DNA of 57,680 nt from an uncultured Verrucomicrobiota bacterium. Lineage in GTDB: Bacteria > Verrucomicrobiota > Verrucomicrobiia > Verrucomicrobiales > Verrucomicrobiaceae. This document shows, piece by piece, positions 25,816 through 34,694 of this stretch; positions within the stretch are counted from its first letter, which is position 1, and each line of letters opens with the position of its first letter. The position numbers and the translations under genes are program-made. Under the pieces are notes generated by a model. It saw only the letters and a list, made by a program, of their open reading frames with translations. It was not told the DNA's origin and searched no databases. The stretch covers positions 1 to 57,680 of the forward strand of contig CAILZI010000070.1 in the NCBI GenBank assembly GCA_903838675.1. The letters run 5' to 3'.

Positions 25816-26622
25816 ATGAGCCGCCCCACCATCGGTGTCCTTATCCGTTTCAAGAACTCCGCAGCCACCCTGCCACGAGTTCTGGAACGCCTAAAGTCAC
25901 AGACCATCCAGCCCCTGTTCATTCTCGGCGTGGACACCGGCAGCACGGACAATTCAGCCGATCTCATCACTCAAGCCTGTGGCAGAGTGATTGCATGGTC
26001 ACAGCCCTATCATCATGCTCGAGTGCTCAATTACGGCCTCAAGCAGCTGCACACCGATCTCGTGCTCGTCCTGAGCTCGCATACCACCCTGGATGACGAT
26101 GACGCCGTGGAACGCATGCTCGCCGCATTCGAAAATCCTCTCGTCGCCTGTGTCAGCGCGAAGTGGGACGATGATCCGTTTTATAGCGATGCCATCACCT
26201 GGGACGAACTTCGCGCGAAGGGGCTCAAGTTTGGCTCCATTTACAGCAACAGCATGGGCATGCTCCGCCGCAAGGCGTGGACGGCTGTCCCATTCGATGA
26301 AAGTCTGATCACCGCCGAAGACTACGCCTGGGCCATTGAGCAGGTGCGGCGGGGTCACATTTGCAAACGCCTGAGTCTGCATTTCGGCTACGAGCGCAGC
26401 GGACACGACCGCACATTCGAGTTTGCACAGCTCGTGTTTCAATTCTCGCGCCGCTACAAGCTTCGCGTCACCTGGCTCGGCGTACAGGGCAGCATCCAGC
26501 AGCTGCTCAAGACGCTCTTCAACCGCCGCCCAGACATGCCGTCACCTGCATTGCACTACGAACGGCTCAAAGCCTGGGCGATGATGCGCTTTACCGCCGT
26601 TTCTTCTTTTTCCGGCCAGTGA
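25816..26622 (+). CDS. Glycosyltransferase family 2
   Basis: A 268-residue GT-A transferase. IGVLIRFKNSAATLPRVLERL is the first strand and helix, VDTGSTDNSADL the nucleotide-binding loop, and TLDDDDAVERM the acidic region. YSNSMGMLRRKAW and ITAEDYAWAIE are the acceptor-side motifs. The relationship to the GT2 enzyme at 4599 is general. Its 3' end overlaps the oppositely oriented helicase gene by 32 bases. It is the last glycan gene of the locus in this window. Confidence 0.85.
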   Translation: MSRPTIGVLIRFKNSAATLPRVLERLKSQTIQPLFILGVDTGSTDNSADLITQACGRVIAWSQPYHHARVLNYGLKQLHTDLVLVLSSHTTLDDDDAVERMLAAFENPLVACVSAKWDDDPFYSDAITWDELRAKGLKFGSIYSNSMGMLRRKAWTAVPFDESLITAEDYAWAIEQVRRGHICKRLSLHFGYERSGHDRTFEFAQLVFQFSRRYKLRVTWLGVQGSIQQLLKTLFNRRPDMPSPALHYERLKAWAMMRFTAVSSFSGQ

Positions 26623-28255
26623 GGATGGCTCGGGCGCGATCTTCGTCATCGAGAGCAGTGGTGTACTTGTAGCTGAAGCCATCAAGCTTCCGGCGCTCGA
26701 TCTTCTGGCTGATAAGACGCTCAATAGAAGCCACGTTCATGAGCTCGTCGGCCGCAAAGAGGGTGAATGCATCGCCTTCCTTCTGTGCACGACCCGTGCG
26801 GCCGATGCGGTGGACATAGTCTTCCGAATGCTCGGGGACCATGTAGTTGATCACGTGGGTCACGCCGCTGACATCCAGACCACGCGCGGCAAGATCGGTG
26901 GCCACGATGATTTCAAATTCACCATTGCGGAAACCCTGCAAAGCACGTTCGCGATCACGCTGGCCGATGTCCGAGTGCATGACGGCGACCTTGTATTCAT
27001 TGAGTTGGTTGAGTGCAGAGTAAATCTGGTCAGCCTGCACTTTAGTGCGGGTGAAGATCATGACGCTCTCAAAATGGGTCTGCTTCAGGATGGCAAGCAG
27101 GAGTTCCATGCGCTGGTCACTCGCCACCGGATACATGTAATGGCTCACGGTCTCCGCAGCGGAGAAGCGAATGCCCACTTCAACGCTCTCAGGGTCCTTA
27201 AGAGCGAAATCCGCAAGGCTCTTGATCTGCGGCGGCATCGTGGCCGAGAAAAACAGCGTCTGACGCGCAGGCGGGGTCTTTTCAACGATGCGGCGCACGT
27301 CCGGAAGGAATCCCATGTCGAGCATGCGATCTACTTCATCCAGGATCAGAACTTCCACGCCACGCAGGTCGGCGATGCCTTCCTGCATGAAATCGAGGAG
27401 ACGGCCAGGAGTGGCGACAACAATATCAACGCCTTCCTGCAAGCCTTTGCGCTGCTTGTCATAACCGACACCACCGTGGACGAGCAGCACACGCAGACCG
27501 GTGTGCTTGCCGTACTTTTCAAACTGTTCGACCACCTGCGCGGCCAGTTCACGGACAGGTTCGAGGACGAGTACGCGGAATTTACCAGGAGCCCCCATGC
27601 GAGTGAGCGTGGGCAGCGCAAAGGCTGCCGTCTTGCCGGTACCAGTCTGCGAAGCGCCGATCACATCCCTCCCGGTGAGGATGATGGGAATGGATTTCTC
27701 CTGAATAGTCGTGGGCGTGGTGTAGCCGGTTTCACGCACGGCTGCCAGCACCGCAGGCGAGAGGCCTAGCACTTCAAAGGCTTCTGGATACGGACCTTCA
27801 GGAACAGGTGGTGGCAGAGGCGGAGCCACCGAGGAGTAATTGACACGCTCAGGCTTGTCCTCACGTGGGCCACGCGGCGGACGCTTGTCATCGCGCTCAC
27901 GACCACGCGGTGGGCCACGGCGGCCATCACGCTCTGGGCGTTCAGGACGCTCACTGCGCTCGCGCGGCGGGCGGGCTTCACGCGGCGGACGGGGGGCATG
28001 CTCGCGGGGCTTGTCATCATGCGGGCGCTTGTGCGCGTGAATGGTGGCAGCAGGGTGCTCCTTCGAGTGAGCTTGGTCTTTGGCAGGCACATGGGCCGCT
28101 TCCTTCTTCTTGCCTCCGCCAATGACACGTTTCAGACCAGCTTTAAAGCGGCTGAAAAGGGAGGGTTTCTTTGGGGCGTGTTCGGGTCTGCGTGGGGTGG
28201 TCACAAGCGTTTCTAGAGGTAGGAGACGGGGTTTATCGGCCAGTTTAGGGGACAA
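26591..28255 (-). CDS. DEAD-box-family ATP-dependent RNA helicase (DEVD variant)
   Basis: A helicase of up to 554 residues. After about 145 residues of Arg/Pro/Glu-rich low-complexity sequence comes the helicase core: Q motif FEVLGLSPAVLAAVRETGYTTPTTIQ, ASQTGTGKT (motif I), LILDEVDRMLD (motif II, DEVD instead of DEAD), FFSATMP (III), and HRIGRTGRAQKEG (VI). The C-terminus ends in GRKKKKRR. The arrangement fits RhlE/CsdA-type helicases acting on structured RNA in translation or ribosome assembly. The N-terminal start is uncertain: a TTG at 28255 or a GTG at 28204 are possible, and neither has a clear ribosome-binding site. Confidence 0.9.
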   Translation of the reverse strand: MSPKLADKPRLLPLETLVTTPRRPEHAPKKPSLFSRFKAGLKRVIGGGKKKEAAHVPAKDQAHSKEHPAATIHAHKRPHDDKPREHAPRPPREARPPRERSERPERPERDGRRGPPRGRERDDKRPPRGPREDKPERVNYSSVAPPLPPPVPEGPYPEAFEVLGLSPAVLAAVRETGYTTPTTIQEKSIPIILTGRDVIGASQTGTGKTAAFALPTLTRMGAPGKFRVLVLEPVRELAAQVVEQFEKYGKHTGLRVLLVHGGVGYDKQRKGLQEGVDIVVATPGRLLDFMQEGIADLRGVEVLILDEVDRMLDMGFLPDVRRIVEKTPPARQTLFFSATMPPQIKSLADFALKDPESVEVGIRFSAAETVSHYMYPVASDQRMELLLAILKQTHFESVMIFTRTKVQADQIYSALNQLNEYKVAVMHSDIGQRDRERALQGFRNGEFEIIVATDLAARGLDVSGVTHVINYMVPEHSEDYVHRIGRTGRAQKEGDAFTLFAADELMNVASIERLISQKIERRKLDGFSYKYTTALDDEDRARAILTGRKKKKRR

Positions 28256-28285
28256 TGCAAACCCGCAGACATCCCGCGGACGGGG

Positions 28286-28768
28286 TCAGAGCTTCATCGC
28301 GTAGTGCACCTGCCGGGCGACTTCCTCAAAACCACAGCTCGGGTACAGGTGCTGACCAATGGCATTTGAGGCCATGGTTTCGATCTGCGCCAGTTTCATC
28401 CCCTCGTCACGCATGTAATCGAGAGCGTGCTGGATCAGGCGGCGCCCAAGCCCCAGCCCCCGGGCACTTTCCACCACGGCAATGTTTGGAATGCGCCCAC
28501 GTTCATTCACGCGGTCCAGCCGGGTGGTGATGTAACCGAGGATCTCTGTGCCACGCTCGGCCACGAAACACCCCTCCGGGCACAACGCCACGTCGTCGTC
28601 AATGTGGCTGGCCTTGCGCACCTTCCAGTCGCGCTCATTCCAGAGTCCATATTTGTGTTCCAACATCTGCTCCAGGGCGACGCTACCAAAGGATGCCACG
28701 GTGATCTGGCGCAATTGTGACAGGTCCTTGTCCAGATAAGGGCGGATAATTAGCGGTGGGGTGTCCAT
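28286..28768 (-). CDS. GNAT-family N-acetyltransferase
   Basis: A 160-residue acetyltransferase. LIIRPYLDKDLSQL is the first strand and helix, FVAERGTEILGYI the central strands, and the acetyl-CoA loop follows as VVESARGLGLGRRLIQHAL (Q/RxxGxG/A type). ALYPSCGFEEV-like sequence at the end (HLYPSCGFEEVARQVHYAMKL) is typical of the family. The ATG at 28768 begins at the first strand; a longer in-frame ATG at 28822 would add 18 residues. The substrate is unknown. It lies 30 nt before the helicase gene on the same strand and could be co-transcribed. Confidence 0.82.
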   Translation of the reverse strand: MDTPPLIIRPYLDKDLSQLRQITVASFGSVALEQMLEHKYGLWNERDWKVRKASHIDDDVALCPEGCFVAERGTEILGYITTRLDRVNERGRIPNIAVVESARGLGLGRRLIQHALDYMRDEGMKLAQIETMASNAIGQHLYPSCGFEEVARQVHYAMKL

Positions 28769-28936
28769 GTTTGCGGGGGTTGAAAACTGAATAAAAGAGT
28801 GATAGGTAACGTTTTTAGACAAGCATCAATCGCTCAAATGGCACGGGTCTTGCGAAATAGCTTCTAGCTTACTGACGTTGATAGCAGTAATAATTCACGG
28901 TTGCGAACATCTTAGCTTATATCATTCTTCTGGCCC

Positions 28937-29785
28937 ATGCTGCTTTTTAGCCGGACTTCTAAAAACTCCCATTTAACTGACTGCCTTCTCAAGGTCGTTG
29001 GGGGTGTCCTTCTGGCTGGAGTGCTCAGTCAATGCACCACGCCGCCAAAAGGAGATGTGGTGGTGAGCGTTAAAGATCAGAAACTCGGCATCTACAGCGA
29101 GGGAAAGCTTACCAAGGAGTATGTCATCTCGACGTCGAAGTTCGGCCTTGGCGACCAGAAAGGCAGCAATCGGACCCCCTTGGGCCAGCATGAAGTCATC
29201 GCCAAAATCGGTCAGGGCCTTCCCGCCGGTGCTGTGTTGAAAAGCCGCCGCTGGAACGGTGAGGTGCTCAAGCCTAACGCACCAGGCCGCGATCCCATCG
29301 TTTCTCGCATCCTCTGGCTGCGTGGCATGGAGACCACCAACAAGAACGCCTTCAACCGTTTTATCTACATCCACGGCACCCCTGAAGAAAATCGCTTGGG
29401 CAAACCCGCCAGTTATGGCTGTGTGCGCATGGGCATGAAGGATGTGGTTGATCTGTTCAACACCGTGAACGTCGGTGCCAAAGTGGTCATCACCAAAGGT
29501 GGCCTGCCGCCTGGAGATAAAGAAAAGCCGCCTGCAGCTACAGATGATGGCGATGGTTCACCCGCACTCAATGCACCGGCCACGCTTGCAGCGCAGCCGA
29601 TCGAATTGTCGCGCATTGCGCCCTCGGACGGGGAGAAGAAACGTGCCGAGGAAAACGAAGCCAAGACTAAGGCCAAAGTCGGCCCTGAGCATGAAAAGCC
29701 TGTTCACAAGTCCAAATCGTCAAAGTCTAAATCCGACACCAAGGTGGCGGGGCATGCCTCACACAAGGCAAAGGCGAAGGCTTGA
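28937..29785 (+). CDS. L,D-transpeptidase (YkuD domain) lipoprotein
   Basis: A 282-residue lipoprotein. The signal peptide ends with the lipobox VLSQC (Cys33). The YkuD domain spans about residues 40-188: VSVKDQKLGIY opens it, and His146 (IHGTP) and ASYGCVRM with catalytic Cys162 and Arg164 close it. Tyr replaces the commoner His before Gly-Cys, a variant seen in some family members. The last 90 residues are Lys/Ala/Pro-rich and probably disordered or wall-binding. It likely crosslinks peptidoglycan or attaches proteins to it. Confidence 0.88.
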   Translation: MLLFSRTSKNSHLTDCLLKVVGGVLLAGVLSQCTTPPKGDVVVSVKDQKLGIYSEGKLTKEYVISTSKFGLGDQKGSNRTPLGQHEVIAKIGQGLPAGAVLKSRRWNGEVLKPNAPGRDPIVSRILWLRGMETTNKNAFNRFIYIHGTPEENRLGKPASYGCVRMGMKDVVDLFNTVNVGAKVVITKGGLPPGDKEKPPAATDDGDGSPALNAPATLAAQPIELSRIAPSDGEKKRAEENEAKTKAKVGPEHEKPVHKSKSSKSKSDTKVAGHASHKAKAKA

Positions 29786-29789
29786 ACCG

Positions 29790-30647
29790 TCAGGATAAAT
29801 CGCGCACCAGTTCGAAAGCTGGCATTTTCTTCAATAACGACGGGTTTGTCTCCAATGGCATCCTCCGCATGACTTTCAGGAGCTTGGGATCAAGCACGAG
29901 CCGTTGTTTGTGGATGCCGCCCTCAAAAATGTCACTCTCATTCCACCGTGGGGCATCACGAAATGCCGCCTGCGAAGGCCAATAAACCGCAGTTCGGCCC
30001 ACATTCACGTCGATCAACTCCACCTCGGTTTTACCCGTCAAGTGGCAAACTCCGACGACGCAGCCCAGTTCCACCGCGCGGGCTGAGGCACAGCGTCCCA
30101 CCCGCTCGACCCCCAAAACCGTTTCCGTGGCGCTCGGCACCAGCATCACATCCACGCCCGCCCCTCGCAGCCGTGTGCTGATCTCGGGAATTTCAATGTC
30201 CAGGCAGATCACCACCGCAAAGCGCAGCCCGGCAAACTCCCAGAGATGCAGCTCAGTGCCCGGTGAAAAATCCGATTCCCACGGCGTCAGATGCAGCTTG
30301 TCCTGATAAAGGATTCGATCTTCCACCAGGATCGGCGCCCGGTTGCGCAATTCCTGACGTTCCTCATCCCAGAACGGCACGGTGCCAAGCACGACCGCCT
30401 TTCCCGGACGAATCAGCAGTGATTTCACTGCTGGCAGCACTTCCCCCCAAAACACCTCAGCCGTACGTTTGAGCGTTTTCGGCTCCACCAAAGGCACCAG
30501 CCCCACCCATGCGAATTCCGGCAGCAGCACAAGATCTGCCCCATTGTCCCAGGAGGACTCCACACAATCCACCACCACCGCAGCAAATGCCGCAGGCGAC
30601 TTGGCGGCAGCACTGGAATCAAACGTGCAGAAATCAATCGCTATCAT
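29790..30647 (-). CDS. Carbon-nitrogen hydrolase (nitrilase superfamily)
   Basis: A 285-residue hydrolase. The Glu-Lys-Cys triad is visible as Glu44 in LLPEFAW, Lys117 in YQDKLHLTPWE and Cys148 in VVICLDIEIPE. The following segments ALSARAVELGC and PSQAAF-like sequence fit the alpha-beta-beta-alpha nitrilase fold. The TPWE segment resembles the branch of hydrolases found beside GNAT enzymes. The substrate amide or nitrile is not known. It lies 21 nt after the small Cys-rich protein gene of the feo cluster on the same strand, so it may be read from the same transcript. Confidence 0.88.
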   Translation of the reverse strand: MIAIDFCTFDSSAAAKSPAAFAAVVVDCVESSWDNGADLVLLPEFAWVGLVPLVEPKTLKRTAEVFWGEVLPAVKSLLIRPGKAVVLGTVPFWDEERQELRNRAPILVEDRILYQDKLHLTPWESDFSPGTELHLWEFAGLRFAVVICLDIEIPEISTRLRGAGVDVMLVPSATETVLGVERVGRCASARAVELGCVVGVCHLTGKTEVELIDVNVGRTAVYWPSQAAFRDAPRWNESDIFEGGIHKQRLVLDPKLLKVMRRMPLETNPSLLKKMPAFELVRDLS

Positions 30648-30668
30648 GGCAGTAAAGCACTCTGCGCC

Positions 30669-30797
30669 TCATTTCCCACAGCCGCAACTGCCGCCGCAGC
30701 CCGGCTTCTTCCGGCGTTTGGCGGAGCGGACAATGAAAAGAGTGATCGTGACAAGCACGACTCCGATCGCTGCGATGGATTGCCAGTCTGCGTTCAT
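30669..30797 (-). CDS. FeoB-associated Cys-rich membrane protein
   Basis: A 42-residue protein: one transmembrane helix (about residues 7-23, IAAIGVVLVTITLFIV), a basic RSAKRRKK stretch, then a Cys-rich tail (PGCGGSCGCGK). Size, order and position directly after feoB match the small Cys-rich membrane proteins linked to ferrous iron transport. The start is 12 nt after the feoB stop, preceded on the minus strand by a purine-poor leader. The tail may bind iron or assist FeoB. It is too short for ordinary gene callers. Confidence 0.8.
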   Translation of the reverse strand: MNADWQSIAAIGVVLVTITLFIVRSAKRRKKPGCGGSCGCGK

Positions 30798-30809
30798 GGT
30801 ATGAGGAGG

Positions 30810-32894
30810 TTAGTAACCCAGCGCACTGCCGGTCTGGAAGATCAGCAGGCTTAGTACATACGCCGTTCCGGTCATGTATCCGAGCTGAAACATTGCCCAT
30901 TTCCAACTTCCTGTCTCACGCTTCACGATGGCGATGGTGCTGACGCACTGCATGGCGAACACATAAAACACCAGAAGGCTTATGCAAACGAGCGGCGTGT
31001 AAACCAGACGTCCGTCGGGTCGGCGCTCTGAGGCCAGCTTGTCGCGCAACGGCTTCAGGTTGTCATCCCCTTGGCTTTCCACCGCATACACCACACCCAT
31101 CGTGGAATTGAACACCTCGCGGGCGGCAAAACTGCCAATGAGCCCGATGCCGATCTTCCAGTCATAGCCCAGCGGAGCGATGGCGGGCTCGATCAGCTTC
31201 CCGGCACGACCCGCGAAGCTGTTTTCAAGCTGGAGCGCCTTGTCCTCAGTGTCAGTCTTCGGATAGGTCGATGCAGCCCAAATCAGGATGGAAATCCCCA
31301 TGATAATCGTCCCGGCACGCACCAAAAACATGCGCGCACGCTGCCAGACATGCAGCAGGATGCTTTTGATCGCAGGCATCTTGTAGGATGGCATCTCCAG
31401 GATCATCGGGCTCGCAGAGCCTTTCATAACGCACTTGTTAAAGACCCAGGCAAAGCCAAAGGCGGCGAAAGTTCCCAGCCCATAGAGTCCCAGCATGATC
31501 CCCGCCTGCGTCAGTGCCCCGACCTCGCCCACTGGAAACAGCACACCAATGAGCAGTGAATAAACCGGCAACCGGGCCGAGCAGGAGGCCAGCGGCGCAA
31601 TCAGGATGGTGATCAAGCGGTCCTTCGGGCTGTCAATGGTGCGTGCCGCCATGACTCCGGGAATCGCGCAGGCATACGAGCTGAGGAAAGGCAGGAACGA
31701 CTTCCCATTGAGTCCCACCTTGCTCATCGCCCAGTCCATGATGAAGGCGAGTCGAGACATGTAGCCCGTGTCCTCCATGATGCCGATAAAGAAGAACAGG
31801 ATGAGAATCTGCGGCAGGAAAATGACCACTCCTCCGACTCCAGGCACGACACCATTCACGATGAGGTCTCGGAAATCCCCGGCCGACATCAGCCCTTCCA
31901 CCCACGTGCCCAATTGCGCAAAGCCCGCCTCAATCCACCCCATGGGGCCTTCGGCCACCTTAAAAATGAGGAAGAACAGCAGCCCCAGCACGAGCAGCAG
32001 ATTCACGAATCCAAGCACCGGATGCAGCAGTATCCGGTCAATTTTCGTTGTGATGGTCTCGATCTCCTGATCAGGCCGTTTCAACACCTGCGCACAAAGT
32101 GCTTCGATGCCCCGGTAGCGCTCGGCCACGAGTTCGTCCTCCCAGCCCGGAAAACTCACTTCCATCTGGCTGCGCAGTTCCTGAATGCGTCCGATCTGGG
32201 CGTCAGCGATGCCATAATGCGTCGGATCGTGATCGGACAGCAAGTACAGCGGCTCAAGCAGCGAAGCGCGACTGTGAATGGCCCCGGTCTGACACAGGGG
32301 GCCACGGCTTTGTTCCAGTGCGACTCGCACCCCTTCAGGCAGTTTCGCGCTCTGCCATTTCGGCGGGGTGAGGTCTTCACGACTGAGAGCGAGCTTGAGT
32401 TCGATCAACCCCTGACCGGTCACCGCCTGGGTTTGCACCACAATAACCCCGAGCAACTCGGACAACTTGGCCGCATCAATGCGCCATTCGCGCTGCACCG
32501 CCACATCAATCATGTTCAGCACCAAAATCGTCGGCAAGCCAAGCTCCAGCACCTGGCTGACCATGTAAAGATTTCGTTCCAGATTGGCCGAATCCACCAC
32601 GCAGACCACCCGATCCGGACGCGGGGTTTCCGGTCGGCGGCCCAGCAAAACGTCACGCAGCACGGCCTCATCCGGCGAGCGTGCATTCAGGCTGTAAGCA
32701 CCGGGCAGGTCGATGAGCCGCAGTTTCTTCCCATGCTGGCTGTAGCACTCGCCGATCTTCTTTTCGACGGTCACCCCGGGGTAATTGGCCACCTTTTGCT
32801 TCAATCCCGTGAGCAGGTTGAAGAGTGTGGTTTTCCCGGAGTTCGGGTTTCCCACAATGGCGATGAGTGGCGGTTCGGACGTGGCCTTGCTCAT
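30810..32894 (-). CDS. feoB: Ferrous iron transporter FeoB
   Basis: A 694-residue transporter. The N-terminal G domain has GNPNSGKTT (15-23), the DLPG motif at 62-65 and NMID (G4) in LPTILVLNMID. It is followed by a helical GDI-like region and a membrane domain with about nine segments, including the two Gate/core stretches (SFLPFLSSYACAIPGVMAARTI and ASCSARLPVYSLLIG) whose Cys residues are typical. It imports Fe2+ across the inner membrane. It overlaps feoA by four bases (ATGA on the minus strand) and is followed by the Cys-rich small protein. Confidence 0.96.
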   Translation of the reverse strand: MSKATSEPPLIAIVGNPNSGKTTLFNLLTGLKQKVANYPGVTVEKKIGECYSQHGKKLRLIDLPGAYSLNARSPDEAVLRDVLLGRRPETPRPDRVVCVVDSANLERNLYMVSQVLELGLPTILVLNMIDVAVQREWRIDAAKLSELLGVIVVQTQAVTGQGLIELKLALSREDLTPPKWQSAKLPEGVRVALEQSRGPLCQTGAIHSRASLLEPLYLLSDHDPTHYGIADAQIGRIQELRSQMEVSFPGWEDELVAERYRGIEALCAQVLKRPDQEIETITTKIDRILLHPVLGFVNLLLVLGLLFFLIFKVAEGPMGWIEAGFAQLGTWVEGLMSAGDFRDLIVNGVVPGVGGVVIFLPQILILFFFIGIMEDTGYMSRLAFIMDWAMSKVGLNGKSFLPFLSSYACAIPGVMAARTIDSPKDRLITILIAPLASCSARLPVYSLLIGVLFPVGEVGALTQAGIMLGLYGLGTFAAFGFAWVFNKCVMKGSASPMILEMPSYKMPAIKSILLHVWQRARMFLVRAGTIIMGISILIWAASTYPKTDTEDKALQLENSFAGRAGKLIEPAIAPLGYDWKIGIGLIGSFAAREVFNSTMGVVYAVESQGDDNLKPLRDKLASERRPDGRLVYTPLVCISLLVFYVFAMQCVSTIAIVKRETGSWKWAMFQLGYMTGTAYVLSLLIFQTGSALGY

Positions 32895-33127
32895 GCAGCT
32901 GCGGGGGAGATGGCGATGAAAGCCGCCTCATGATTGCGCATGGAAAGGTGGGAACCGCGCACGCAGATTTCGATGGGTTCGCCCAGCGGCGCACGCCGCG
33001 TCACGCGGACACGGGTGCCTGGGACAATGCCCATTTCACGCAACCGCGTGAGGCAGGAACGCCCGGAGGGCATGGCCTGAACGATGGCATCTGTGCCAAC
33101 AGGAAGATTAGCAAGGGTGGCGTACAT
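32891..33127 (-). CDS. feoA: FeoA, SH3-like partner of FeoB
   Basis: A 78-residue cytoplasmic protein with the FeoA fold: LPVGTDAIVQAMPSG, LTRLREMGIVPGTRVRVTRRAPLGEPIEI, and HLSMRNHEAAFI. It probably docks on the FeoB G domain. The ATG at 33127 gives MYATLANLPVG, the usual start; an in-frame start at 33148 would add seven unneeded residues. It heads the feoA-feoB operon. No clear Fur box was identified in the upstream 190 nt. Confidence 0.92.
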   Translation of the reverse strand: MYATLANLPVGTDAIVQAMPSGRSCLTRLREMGIVPGTRVRVTRRAPLGEPIEICVRGSHLSMRNHEAAFIAISPAAA

Positions 33128-33318
33128 GAAAGTAAAACGGTCCTGCAACTGAGACTCTGTCGCAGAACTTTAAATCAGAATAACAAGAACTGGGTTTCTG
33201 GCAAATGCGGACTTAGTGCAGATTTTGCGCTGGAAAAGACACTCCAGCCCATTTTCGGTCCCCTGCCGCAGAGGTTGCACCGGTTCTGAAAGCCGCTAGT
33301 CTGCGCGCCCTCGAATTT

Positions 33319-34689
33319 ATGTGGAAAGGCCGTTTTGCTCAGGAAACCAGCGCTCTCGTGCAGCGCTATGGAGAATCTGTGTCGTTTGACTGGCGGCTTT
33401 ACCCCCATGACATAGCCGGTTCGATCGCTCATTCCAAAGGATTGCTCAAGGCGGGCATTTTGACCACCGAGGAGCAGCAGCAGATCGAAACGGGCCTGCT
33501 GGCCATCCACCAGGAAATCGAATCTGGAAACTTTGAGTTCAAGGAGTCGCTGGAAGACGTCCACATGAACATCGAGTCGGAGCTGACGCGGCGCATCGGC
33601 CCCGCCGGCGCCAAACTTCACACGGCCCGCAGTCGGAATGACCAGGTGGCCACGGATGTGCGCCTTTACTGCCGCGCAGGGATCAATCGCATCCTCGATC
33701 TGATCTCCGCCATGCAGGCGGCCCTCGTCGAATGTGCCGAACGCGGTGGCAATACTGTCATGCCCGGCTACACCCACCTGCAGCGCGGCCAGCCAGTCCT
33801 CTTCGCCCATCACCTGCTGGCCTATGTGGAAATGCTGGCCCGTGACTTTGACCGCCTGGCAGACTGCCGCAAACGGCTCAATGTGATGCCCCTTGGCTCA
33901 GGCGCGCTGGCTGGCAGCACAATCATCATCGACCGCGAATTCGTGGCACAGCAGCTCGGTTTCTCCAGTGTGACTCAGAACTCCATGGATGCAGTCAGCG
34001 ACCGTGATTTCGTCGCCGAACTCCTCTTCGCCATTTCCCTGCTGGGAGTCCACCTTTCCCGTCTCAGCGAGGACGTGATCCTGTGGGCGAGCGCCGAGTT
34101 CGGCTTTGTCACCCTGAGCGATGCGCACACCACCGGCTCGTCCTTGATGCCTCAGAAAAAGAATCCGGATGTCGCCGAACTCACCCGCGGCAAGTCCGCC
34201 CGCTTGATCGGCAACCTCATGAGCATCCTCACTCTTCTCAAGGGTCTGCCGATGACCTACAATCGTGATTTGCAGGAGGACAAGGAACCGCTCTTCGACT
34301 CCATCGACACCATCGACATCGCGCTTCAGGTGTTCACCGAAATGATCACCGGCATGGACGTGAACCGCACCAAAACGACCGCCGCCGCAAGCGATCCGAT
34401 GCTCCTGGCCACCGATCTGGCCGACTACCTCGTGAATCATGGCGTCCCCTTCCGTCAGGCGCATGAAGTCATCGGCAAGCTCGTGGCTTACTCGATTGAG
34501 CAAAATCGTGACTTTGGCGACATGAAGCTGGAGGAGTTCCAGCGCTTCTCGTCGGCCTTCGGAGCCGATGTAACCGCGTGTTTGAACCTTGAAACCGCCA
34601 TGGCCGCACGCAAGGGCATCGGTGCGCCATCGCCGCAGAATGTGAAAGCGCAGCTGGCCCGCTGGCGCAAAGCTTTGACCCCTGAGTGA
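33319..34689 (+). CDS. argH: Argininosuccinate lyase
   Basis: A 456-residue enzyme of the fumarase/aspartase superfamily that splits argininosuccinate into arginine and fumarate, the last step of arginine synthesis. It begins MWKGRFAQETSALVQRYGES, has HTARSRNDQVATDVRL, the THLQRGQPV segment, and the signature GSSLMPQKKNPD containing the catalytic Ser loop. Length is normal. It is transcribed away from feoA and overlaps the short upstream option for the Nudix gene by its stop. Confidence 0.97.
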   Translation: MWKGRFAQETSALVQRYGESVSFDWRLYPHDIAGSIAHSKGLLKAGILTTEEQQQIETGLLAIHQEIESGNFEFKESLEDVHMNIESELTRRIGPAGAKLHTARSRNDQVATDVRLYCRAGINRILDLISAMQAALVECAERGGNTVMPGYTHLQRGQPVLFAHHLLAYVEMLARDFDRLADCRKRLNVMPLGSGALAGSTIIIDREFVAQQLGFSSVTQNSMDAVSDRDFVAELLFAISLLGVHLSRLSEDVILWASAEFGFVTLSDAHTTGSSLMPQKKNPDVAELTRGKSARLIGNLMSILTLLKGLPMTYNRDLQEDKEPLFDSIDTIDIALQVFTEMITGMDVNRTKTTAAASDPMLLATDLADYLVNHGVPFRQAHEVIGKLVAYSIEQNRDFGDMKLEEFQRFSSAFGADVTACLNLETAMAARKGIGAPSPQNVKAQLARWRKALTPE

Positions 34690-34694
34690 CCGGC

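Noticed and set aside
26810..27769. A 319-residue open frame opposite the helicase gene.
   Set aside because: The minus strand carries the complete helicase motifs; this frame has none.
32885..32900. A CAGCTGCGGGGG sequence resembling the leader palindrome, at the feoA-feoB junction.
   Set aside because: It lies inside coding sequence, lacks the matching CCCC arm and is not upstream of a polysaccharide gene.
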